From the NCBI GenBank assembly GCA_023014335.1, contig JAECYW010000008.1:1922001-1986000 (forward strand): 64,000 nt of DNA, read 5' to 3'. This DNA is from Galerina marginata. Taxonomy: Eukaryota > Basidiomycota > Agaricomycetes > Agaricales > Galerinaceae. The first letter of the stretch is position 1, and every line of letters begins with the position of its first letter. The notes under the pieces are model-generated. The model saw only the letters and a list, made by a program, of their open reading frames with translations, ran no database searches and had not been told where the DNA came from. Positions 49,301 through 64,000 of this stretch are shown here, piece by piece. The position numbers and the translations under genes were made by a program.

Positions 49301-50976
49301 GATATCTGCGTGACTGGTGCAGCCATGAAGCACTTTGAAAATCGACCCAGCTGGAACGACCTTGTCCAAAACACATGGGTGTATGCTCGAGTATCGCCCT
49401 CTCAAAAGGAGTACATATTGACGACCTTGAAGACACTCGGCTATATCACACTCATGGCAGGTGATGGCACGAACGACGTCGGTGCTCTTAAGCAAGCACA
49501 TATCGGAGTAGCCCTCCTGGATGGTACACAAGAGGACTTGGAAAAGATTGCTGAGCGTCAGAAGCTGGAACGTATCAAGAAGGTTTATGAGAGTCAATTG
49601 AGCATCTCATCCCGCTTCGGTCAACCCCCACCTCCGATTCCACCGGCCATCGCGCATCTTATGCCAGAGGCCGTTCAAGCCCAGCAGAGAGCTGCCCAGG
49701 ACCATGCTGTTGCTCGCCAGAGAAACCCGATGGAGAAGGTAAGCATTCTTATCTTTGTTTTTGCCCTGATCCTAATTCTTTCTCGTTTGTAGTTTGATCT
49801 GGCCTCTATCACCGACAAAATGGCAGAAATGGAGGGCGACGAAGATGTACCCAAGATTAAGCTTGGAGACGCCTCTTGTGCCGCTCCGTTTACGTCAAAG
49901 CTGGGCCATGTCGCAGCAAGTAAGTCTACTTCCCTTTCGAACCAGAAATAACTCCTCATCACAATCTAGTTACGCATATCATTAGGCAAGGTCGTTGCAC
50001 ACTCGTGGCGACAACCCAGATGTACAAGATTTTGGCTTTAAACTGCCTCATCACTGCGTATAGTCTGAGCGTGCAGTATCTCGACGGAATCAAGTTCGGA
50101 GACTATCAAGTGACCATAACGGGCATGTTGATGTCTGTCTGCTTTTTGTGTATTTCGCGAGCGAAGGTGTGTTGTACAGTCGTTGCTTACAATAATATGC
50201 CTTACCGTTATACTTCTACAGCCCGTTGAAAAACTATCCAGAGAACGTCCATTGGGCAATATCTTTAACCTTTATATTCTTCTCTCGGTATTGCTGCAAT
50301 TTGCCCTCCACATTGTTTCCCTGGTTTATATCACGAATCTCTCCCATGCATACGAAACGTTGGTTCCAACTCTGCTTTTTATGAATCCTCTCTGACTTAA
50401 TGACAGAATGGGTCCAATCGACCTCGAGGCCAAGTTCGAACCGAGCTTATTGAATACTGCCATATATCTGTTGGGTCTCTCCCAGCAGGTTTCGACATTC
50501 ACGATCAACTTCCAGGTACATTCTTATTACTTCTTTCGAATTACCACCCCTAACAGAATTATAGGGACGACCCTTCCGGGAAGGCATTCGCGAAAACAAG
50601 GCTTTGTGGTACGGCCTTGTCGGAGCTAGCGCTGTTGCTTTCTCTGGTGCCATGGACCTCATGCCCGAGATGAACCGGTGGCTCCAAATTGTGGAAATGA
50701 AAGACTCAGTAAGTCTGATTTCGGAGACCGTGGCTGTTACCGATGTACCTAACCTTTTCTCAGTTCAAATTTCGCCTTACCATGGCAATGGTAATCGATT
50801 TCGCTGGCTGCTGGATCATTGAAACTATCTGCAAATACCTCTTTGCTGACCTTGAACCCAAGCCCATGGTAACCCGTGGACGAGAACGGCGCGAAAAGCG
50901 ACGGCAATTGGAAGAACTTGAGCAAGAGAAGACTGAAGTTGACACTAATGGGCACGCGAAGATCAAGATCCAATAG
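46342..50976 (+). CDS. SPF1: P5A-type ATPase SPF1 (ER), 1218 aa
   Basis: ER P-type ATPase that removes mis-inserted transmembrane helices and affects ER homeostasis. The proposed start codon is split: AT at 46342-46343, an intron 46344-46393 (GTTCGT..TTCCAG), then G at 46394. Further exons: 46394-46655, 46714-47166, 47228-47354, 47405-47617, 47682-47888, 47945-48079, 48128-48248, 48301-48464, 48516-48793, 48852-48977, 49036-49153, 49215-49738, 49793-49919, 49970-50166, 50222-50358, 50407-50515, 50565-50708, 50764-50976. The total is 3657 nt. Yeast Spf1 has 1215 aa. Visible: the P5A hallmark PPELPMEL, phosphorylation site DKTGT, LSGEST, MITGDN and [14 protein letters not shown], with hydrophobic helices at both ends. 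Confidence 0.95.
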
Positions 50977-51093
50977 ACTATATTTAATTACCTCCGAGCC
51001 TCCTCATTTTGCATGGGTTAAGCAGATAATCTTGATATAATGATTCGCGTTATGGGTACAGAAAGGCTTATAAGTGCTAAAAGCTGCTATTTA

Positions 51094-54520
<3,427 letters not shown>

Positions 54521-56043
54521 TGCCCCAGACGATGCGAGGGGAATTTTGGGCTGAAAGACAAGGAGTTACTAGACAAACGACACGTTATATATCTGCAAAA
54601 GCGAGAATGGTCCGGCGAATGATCGTTGAAGTATGAATCACATCAGAGTCTCTTCTGTTTTCGCGACTCCAAACATTGAATGTGCGTTGGGTAGGCAGAC
54701 GGGTAGTGCTCGGAGTCACATAGCTCGTGATCATCGCAAAAAGTGCAGCGTCTTCGCCCGGATAAATGACTGCAGGGACACATCATTAAGAACATGTATT
54801 TGCTTGAGTTGCACGCCTAAATTTGTCATGTTAACAGGTAAATTGACCGCAGGCGTCTCATGGCAAATGACGTGGCGGAGATCGACGGAGGGGGTTCCGA
54901 AGAACGACCGCGATATAGCCAGGTGGATGAATCGGTTCAGGGAAAGGTGCCGGTTTTAGGAAATTTTTCAGAGAGAAGGCCATTGCAGTTAAAAACCAAA
55001 GCACTGTGGAGAAAGCAGTACGGGACACATCACAGAGGCGTTCGTTAACCAGTCACAAGGCCGGTATTTCATTAGGCAATTATTCCGACTAGCATGCATA
55101 CCGAAACAATCATGCGGGCCGTGTACCTGAAGGCCTGATAGGTATGGGGAAACAGACAATTAATGGCAGAGCCCGACACGCGAGTATACGCCTATCCGTG
55201 AATTGGTGGGGTTTAGGTAGTCGAGATGGGCGCGAATCGGGATTAATGTATGTATTGGTGCAGGTTGAAAATCTACGATTCAAGATTGGTTTTAAGCTTG
55301 AGCTTCTTCTGCCATCGTCTGTCGTTTCTATCGTTTCTGGAACGCACGGCACTTTTCAGCGTCAGCAGCCAAATTTGGGAAGAAAGCGCTGAGTGTTGGC
55401 TGAGTGAAAACATTGAAAATTAAAAAGAAAAACGTACCAGCTTCAGCATGCAATTGTGCGACTGAAAGAGGATCCTTTAGGCGACAGGGAGTATTACTCG
55501 AGTACTCGTAGCATACTCAAGGTCAGATGCGATCAATCTCTGCTAACCCCTCCAGAAACCAAAGGAGGGTGGCAAGTAGCTTAAACGCGTCTAAAACTAT
55601 TCTCGTAAGACCCAAAGACGACGCAAAGAGTTCAAGGTGAGTTTGCCCATTCATTGGCATAGGTGCATAGTAGATGACGGTTCAAGACTGCGAGTGCCGC
55701 TGGAAGGCAGTTGTTTGTTGTTGATTATCAAAAGCTTTAGGCTGCCCTGTTCTGCCGCTCGGGGTTGTCTCGAAACTGCTGTTCGGTGTTGACGACAACG
55801 ACGACGGCGAAAGTTCGTTTGCTTTGCGGGCCCACTTCTGACTGGTTGTGGTCTCCGAAAAGCCCAATCAACAGCCAACGCGATTCAAGACGCGTAATTC
55901 TTCTCCTCAACTTCTCTCTCCTTTTCTGGCCTTTCATAATTCACATACATTCCTTGACGCATCCTGCCCTCAGTACTCCCAGGAACTGGGAACGACGCGC
56001 CGTTATATACGCCTAAGCCATCCTCTCTCGGATTAAGTGGATC
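54521..56043. promoter_or_regulatory. Long intergenic region between divergent CDH and SPG1
   Basis: About 1.5 kb upstream of both genes. It holds short open frames on both strands (for example 54633-54959 plus), none with recognisable content or convincing splice structure. It is large enough to contain regulated promoter elements for the cellulolytic gene, but no specific site was identified. Confidence 0.35.
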
Positions 56044-56955
56044 ATGTCGACCCCAGCTTCTTCCTCGACCCCTACTCCAACTCCCATCGCCGGCCCAAGC
56101 ACCCAAAATCCCCACCCACTTGTCGAAAATAATGACGAAAAGAACAGGTAAAAATTGGTATCTTACGCTGAAAGGCCATGCAGTATTAACACGTCTTCCT
56201 CTCTAGCGTGGTCATTAAAGTGGGCATGGTTGGGGACTCCCAGATCGGGAAGACGAGTTTGATGGTGAAGTACGTAGAGGGCAGTTTCGATGAGGATTAT
56301 ATCCAGACGCTGGGTAAGCCCATGGAAAACTCCTTCTGAGATAAAGCTCTTATTGCGGAAAACAGGCGTCAATTTCATGGAGAAAACTATCTCTGTTCGT
56401 CGAACGACAATTACCTTCTCGATCTGGGATCTAGGCGGTCAGAGGGAGTTCGTGAACATGCTGCCCCTTGTCTGCAATGACGCTGTTGCCATTCTGTTCA
56501 TGTTTGACCTGTCAAGAAAATCAACACTGAATTCGGTCAAGGAGTGGTATCGACAAGCGCGTGGTTTCAACAAAGTATGTGTCCCACTGCCCTACTGCCC
56601 CTGAATAGCACAAAAAAGTTGTTTTGCTTATCCTCTTACTAAAGACCGCAATCCCATTCCTAATCGGCACGAAATTCGACCAGTTTGCAACATTTCCACG
56701 CGACGAGCAGGAAGAGATCACCAAACAGGTGAGAACACTTCCGCGCGCGATGTTTTCTTATGACTCATTTTGTATCAATAGGCGAAACGTTTTGCACGTG
56801 CTATGCATGCGTCTTTGATCTTCTGTTCGACGTCAGCGTCGATAAATGTACAAAAGATTTTCAAGATTGTGCTGGCAAAAGCTTTTGACCTTAAATGCGT
56901 TATCCCCGAGATCGAAGGGGTAGGAGAGCCCATCCTGATATACGTTGATGTATGA
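56044..56955 (+). CDS. SPG1: Spg1/Tem1-type small GTPase, 225 aa
   Basis: Switch GTPase of the septation/mitotic exit network that triggers cytokinesis. Exons: 56044-56147, 56207-56313, 56366-56574, 56645-56728, 56782-56955; the total is 678 nt. A Ser/Thr/Pro-rich N-terminal extension of about 30 residues precedes the G domain, which has P-loop [11 protein letters not shown], switch I YIQTLGVNFMEK, G3 [10 protein letters not shown]4 in the family form GTKFDQF, and a G5-like STSAS. There is no C-terminal CAAX box (it ends LIYVDV), as is usual for this subfamily. Its role complements the myosin II gene in the same window. Confidence 0.94.
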
Positions 56956-59456
56956 ATGGATCCCAACTATCTGGGATATATTGAGAAGAATGGCCCTTTA
57001 TTGGGAACTCCAGTATCTGATACCGATGGGATGGAGGCAAGAAAAGATTGAGGTGTGTTCAACTCGTCTTTTTATGCGAGGTTGTTGTTGACATTACTCC
57101 AGAATCGAATAACTTAATCACATTGGGCACAATTTGAAACCAACACATCTGATATCAACCACGGACTTATCGCATCGATGCCCACCCATTCACGCCATCT
57201 CTCACTCTTTATTTCCTTCGTCGGTATTTATATTTTGTTTTACAACCGCCTATTCTTCCAGTATCCCCTAATAGAGTACCAGCTCGATTCCGTACCTGTC
57301 GTTTCTTTCACTCTTCTCGTCGTCTGTGCTATCGTAATCGTCGTGCTACACCACCCATCCTGTTTCGTTCGACTTCCCTTTGCATCCTTCTTACGCGGTT
57401 CAAATCGACCACTGGCCGTGAATCCTTCATACAAACAAGCTATTGGATGTCGGATTTACTCGACTTTTAGTAGTCGCTTACGCTCTTTGCTAGTGGATTC
57501 CACTTCATCTACTTATTATAAATATACACCTTTTATCTCCTCCCCGCGTCCGCTTTTGCTCATAACTGCATTTTAAATCGTCATGCTTTGTTCTCTTGCA
57601 TTCTATGCCCCCGATAATACAGTCCGTCGTCCGATAGGAATGTTTGTTCAAGTATAACTCCATGGAGTCGACATAGGCCAGTATCTGTAGCACCTGTCTC
57701 AACGTCTTCAAAGATGCCACGGAGAAATAATCTCTGGCTTGGTCAATGTCTATAATTAGAGAACAATCACTGAAAGAGGAGTGCTCACAGCTGATGAATT
57801 CGCTCCTTCCGTTCGGGATCCGAGATAAATCCATGAAAATGCGAAACTATGCAGCTACAGAGTCTTAAATTATCACCCTCCGATAGCGTATATTTCAAGC
57901 CATCGAGGTATTTCAAGCCGTCTAACATTAAACACGGAAGTATAACACTCCTCGGCATTCGCTAAGTCACCACTGTCTTGCTAGATTCATGCATGCGTGA
58001 ATGGGTAGATAGGAATTTTCGGAGAAGAGATGAGGACATGTCGGGGCTACCCTAACTGCGCAGAGACAATGTTCATGAGCAATACAGTAAGCGAACACCA
58101 AACGAGGGGGTTAAGCCTGAATCTCGAGGATAATCCAGCGGAAGAAAAGTGTCAGAACCTGAAATCGACTCGAGCGTAGAAAAGGTTGCTAGCGTGATCT
58201 CCATGGACATGGCTTTGACTTCAACATGACTTGAGGTCCTAAGATAGGTCGTCATCGGCCTGAGCCAGCGGGATTCTCGCAGGAATGCAGATGACCAGAA
58301 AATATTTTACCTGGTGTTCCTCCAGGTTGATAGCCTATCCGAAAAGAAGACATCGACACAAAACCTTACGAGACACGCACATGGCCCTGCCGACGCATTC
58401 GGGAGGGGGAGGTTCCAATTTAAAACCAAGTCGCGTGCAATATCTTTGTATGCAAGTATAGTAGGAAGTAGGTTATACCGTCTTGGCGCCAGGACATATC
58501 TGGCGTACTGCAAAGTAAATGGCGTCACCTGAAAAATAATACGAATTCCATATGTCCAGAGGAAGAGGGGATCAGGCGATAAGCAAGGCAGAGGTCAAGA
58601 TGGCGTTCAGTGTTCAACGCAGGTTCAACGTTTGCGACATCGATCGGCTTGGGGGTTGCGCTTGAGGGTTGTCGGGCACGTGATCGTCAGATGACGAATA
58701 TATTCTTCTTGTTTTTCCTCTGCCCAACTTGCACTTCTCCCAGAATGAGCCTGGCTATCTCGGAACCACAGACCATTGACTATTGGCTTCTCGTCGTCAT
58801 ACGATAACCTACCATGCGCGGACAGACGCTTCTATCGGTCCTTTATCTGGATTTTTACGATATGGGCGATGTTCCTTGTCTTTCTGTGCCATCTTTTCCT
58901 ATTCGCGCAGACTGCGACTGGGAAGGGTTTTTTACTGTTGAAAAAAGGAAGTTGTTACCCCCTCCAAGATCACTCTCATTTCTCAGTGCCTTGGTTAATA
59001 TCCACGTTTTGTGCATGCGACACTGTTCAATATTCGTCTATCTCAGTGACTCTTTACATGTTGCTGCAACTGTGGTCAATCACCAGACCATCGTTTGCAT
59101 TCCTGCGTTGATAACTCGACATATAGACCCCCAAATATATCCTTCCTACACATGGTTTATCACCGCCTGATTCGATGAACCGCTTTTTTCTATATCTGGG
59201 GCACTGTGGCTGACTTGTCTGGTTTGTACAAGCTGGCTACAAGGCTGATTAGCTCAACCATGTGTTCCAGTAGATACCTGGATAACGAGAATCATTGACC
59301 TCCACATGCCATTTTAACATTCTGATTCTGTCTCTGTCTTCTTTCCCGCTCAAGTCGAAATAGGGAGTCAGCGGGAGTACAAATACCAAGGCGGCTATCT
59401 CTGTACAATCAAGCCGACCAGCACTCAACTTCTCAAACTACGCTGGATCCTTGGTC
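56956..59456. other. 2.5-kb interval with no firmly supported gene
   Basis: A possible minus-strand two-exon frame starts with ATG at 57834 (MDLSRIPNGRSEFIS). It splices over an intron of about 40-45 nt into YIDQARDYFSVASLKTLRQV and continues VLQILAYVDSMELYLNKHSY to about 57500. It has protein-like composition but I recognise no family. Plus-strand frames at 57178-57576 and 58776-59111 are hydrophobic and probably spurious. The right part should hold the chitinase promoter. Confidence 0.3.
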
Positions 59457-61774
<2,318 letters not shown>

Positions 61775-62025
61775 ACGGGGCAAAGCTAAATTGATATCGA
61801 TCGGACAAGCAGACCAGTTTTGCTGCCTAGATGTCCCTCCAGAATTTTGTATATATTTTTATTGGTCCAATTTCACAGCTTTCTATCGAAATTTGAATTT
61901 CTTGGTCCATGTTCAGCAAAAAGTAACCATCAAGGTTCGAAATGCAAGAAGCCTAGTACCGTATTCCAATACAATATCATAAGGCATGCAAATTTCGAGT
62001 CCATTGTGTCAATGTCGCACCACTG
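61775..62025. other. Convergent 3' region, no gene
   Basis: This is the short AT-rich interval between the chitinase stop and the stop of the partial minus-strand gene. No coding sequence is supported. Confidence 0.5.
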
Positions 62026-64000
62026 CTAACGTTTTTTGTGGGAGGCCTTCACTGGCAACGGCAAATGATAAGTGTATTCCTCCAGTAAAAGGTCATCATG
62101 TGAAACAAAGAGGAGGTCTTCGGGCTCCTTCGGGTCTGTGAGCCCATGTCTAGACAGTGTCAGTGCAAAGGTCAGGTTAATCCAAAGGTTACAACATACT
62201 TATCATGGAGATGTTGCATTATAGTTGGCCGCTTATCCTCGTTGTGCATGTATTCCCAACAATGATCACACGTCCATCTCGGAGAGTAGTGATACCTTTC
62301 ATAAAGCTTTTTTTCCTTTTCTTTGACTGAAGAAGTGTCATCTTGAGAAAGGACGGCCCATGGCTCGTTAACAACACTCGACGACATTCCTTTGTGATAA
62401 CCACGAAGGCTGTGAATTATCTAGAATAGATGGTGCATTAGCGAAGCGAAATGTGAGGGATCCTGCAATAGAGCTCACAGCTGCCCGCCAATTGTACCCT
62501 ACACAAAAAGTGATCTGCTTTCCCCCATCCCATTTGGACTGGGGGAGACAATGATTACAGCCGAATCGGAGGTTTGCCTCGTCCATTTCTGATGCCAATG
62601 CCGTCCTAGGGTCAAACCCAGCCAAGCGAATGAGGGATCGCGCAACTTCTGCACCAGCAGGAACAAAATCAATTCTGACCTTACTAATAGATTTGTCAGA
62701 AAAATATCTGCTCGGTAAACCTTCATCACGCGAAAGGCATTGGTGTGAAAGCAGGTCATCGAGGCCGACAAGGACAAAACGACCGCCATGACGGTTGGAA
62801 TAGGAGTCAGACCACCCACGGCATTCAAACACGGAAGTTGCAAACTTTAAGGGGTCGATATCGTGCCACGACATTCCTGTTGATCCTTCTGGTTGGTAGA
62901 CATCCATAGCAGCATCTTTTCGATTGCTTCCCGCGCTTAAGAGCCCTCGAAAATGTCTTAGTTTGCACTGCGCGTAAGAAGCCAGTATTTCCGGGAGAAT
63001 CCGAAAGAAGGGTTCGAAATCTGTGACTGAAATTTTCGCGTCGGATGGGGCGTTTATAAGAGGTGAAAATGGCTCGAAGTCGCAAAGATCGCATGTTCGA
63101 GGAAAGTAGTGGCATTGAGATGGTCGTAAAGACTTTTTATAGGTGTCGTAGAATGTATCCACAATTTGTCTTCGCTTGCACTTTGCATTGGCCAGGTCTT
63201 CTTCAGCCTTGATTCGTCTCTTTTCAGCGATCGCGGCCTCTAGGGTAGGGCGGATTCGTATCCAAACTGACAGAAACGAGCAAGGGAAGTTTATATCCTG
63301 TAAGAGAACACAATAGAGGAAGAGAATGTCGTACTGTTATCGGTGAGCTGCACTTTTGTGGCGAACTCTCTGGAATCCCGCACGGAGGCTATGTCCTCTT
63401 TTGTATATCCTAGCAGCATCAATTTTTTAGCTATGCTGTTCTCTCTGTGTCAGATCAAAGGTTACTGGCCGTGTGGGAATTAGCTCACTCTGAACGACGT
63501 TTTCCATTGAGAGCCTGGCTTTCCAAACTTCTTGTGTGCATTTCTCGACGACGTTCATCGATGACGTCATCAAGGCATCTTTCATTTGCATAGGCGTTCT
63601 ATAAGCATGGAAAAAATAACCAGTTTTTGGAACCTCTGTACTATCAACGAAACTGTACTTACCAAATGGATGTTGGCGATCAACTTTTTTCTCTCTTCCT
63701 TGAAAACATGAAGTCTCTTCTCCGCACCAGGCCGTCCTCGCTTAACGTCATTTTGAAAGGAGGTCAGAATATGAATCATATCATCTACATCTGGCGGCCA
63801 AAAGTATCGTATTGGACCTTTGAAAGGCCCACTCCAACGGCGACTCCCGGAGCGGCCTATATATGGAAAACAATGAGTTGGTCCATTAAAAAGTAGGGAT
63901 GAAAAAAAAAACATACTATCCGAGTAACAAACGAGCTCCAGAACAGATGGATCAACCCCACGGTACAAGCTATTAAATCTCGATTCGATAAATATACTGC
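62026..64000 (-). CDS. Uncharacterised fungal protein with C-terminal Cys/His zinc-finger-like motif, partial
   Basis: The gene runs off the right edge, so its N-terminus is missing. Exons readable on the minus strand include RFNSLYRGVDPSVLEL (near 63945), YFWPPDVDDMIHILTSFQND (near 63790), ERCLDDVIDERRREMHTRS (near 63560), a segment with LMLLGYTKEDIASVRDSREF (near 63400), and a large exon about 62368-63280 with RRQIVDTFYDTYKKSL, HYFPRTCDLCDF and FGCNHCL. The last exons give PRWTCDHCWEYM..HLHDKH, a C2H2-like spacing, then HGLTDPKEPEDLLFVSHDD to a stop at 62026-62028. Similar architecture occurs in large families of uncharacterised agaricomycete proteins, some with F-boxes; no F-box is visible here. 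Confidence 0.7.

Noticed and set aside
57178..57576. 132-codon hydrophobic plus-strand frame after SPG1
   Set aside because: It has no domain, contains simple AT-rich UTR-like sequence and lies where the SPG1 3' UTR is expected.
58776..59111. 111-codon hydrophobic frame before the chitinase
   Set aside because: Its hydrophobic composition follows from T-rich DNA; overlapping frames look equally open and no splice or motif support was found.

Overview
This window is nuclear DNA from a filamentous basidiomycete, most likely an agaricomycete wood- or litter-decayer. The evidence is short GT-AG introns (about 50-75 nt) in almost every gene, fungal versions of housekeeping proteins, a secreted cellobiose dehydrogenase, a CBM5-tailed GH18 chitinase and a basidiomycete-type fatty-acid dioxygenase. 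No rRNA, tRNA or CRISPR array was recognised.

Left third (1-17650) is a nest of mobile DNA. An AT-rich, decayed Helitron-like gene (PIF1 helicase joined to a USP-like cysteine-protease domain) occupies 2210-5330. It is interrupted at its left end by a 714-bp foldback element with 260-bp arms (1496-2209). It is cut near its 3' end by a 5.6-kb element with long, diverged terminal inverted repeats (5352-10938); the apparent last 33 codons reappear on the far side (10960-11061). Inside the 5.6-kb element are two more foldback elements (6000-7077 and 8210-9133, the latter with an 11-bp target duplication) and a GC-rich island. At 11372-17648 lies a young Ty3/gypsy LTR retrotransposon on the minus strand. 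It has 114-bp LTRs differing at one base, and gag and pol in different frames joined by a textbook -1 frameshift signal. It sits in CGGT-rich DNA that may be the end of another DNA transposon.

Right two thirds (18226-64000) is a gene-dense host region. In order: calmodulin (-), myosin II heavy chain (+), Sch9-like AGC kinase (+), MARVEL-type membrane protein (-), peroxisomal adenine-nucleotide carrier (+), Ppo-type fatty-acid dioxygenase (-), YKT6 SNARE (-), a four-helix membrane protein (+), succinate dehydrogenase iron-sulfur subunit (-), site-2 protease (+), ribosomal protein eL38 (-), P5A ATPase SPF1 (+), cellobiose dehydrogenase (-), Spg1/Tem1 GTPase (+), GH18 chitinase (+), and a partial zinc-finger-like protein (-) running off the right edge.

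Splice models were worked out by hand. For calmodulin, myosin, Sch9, MARVEL, carrier, YKT6, the four-helix protein, SDHB, S2P, eL38, SPF1 and Spg1 the exon lengths sum to whole codons and give family-typical products. Functional links are modest: calmodulin is head-to-head with a myosin carrying IQ-like sites, and myosin II and Spg1 both act in cytokinesis. S2P and SPF1 act in the secretory membrane system, YKT6 in vesicle fusion. The gene models reveal three calmodulin microexons (7, 12, 11 nt), GC-AG introns in neighbouring genes, and a divergent eL38/SPF1 pair in which both start codons are interrupted or immediately followed by an intron.
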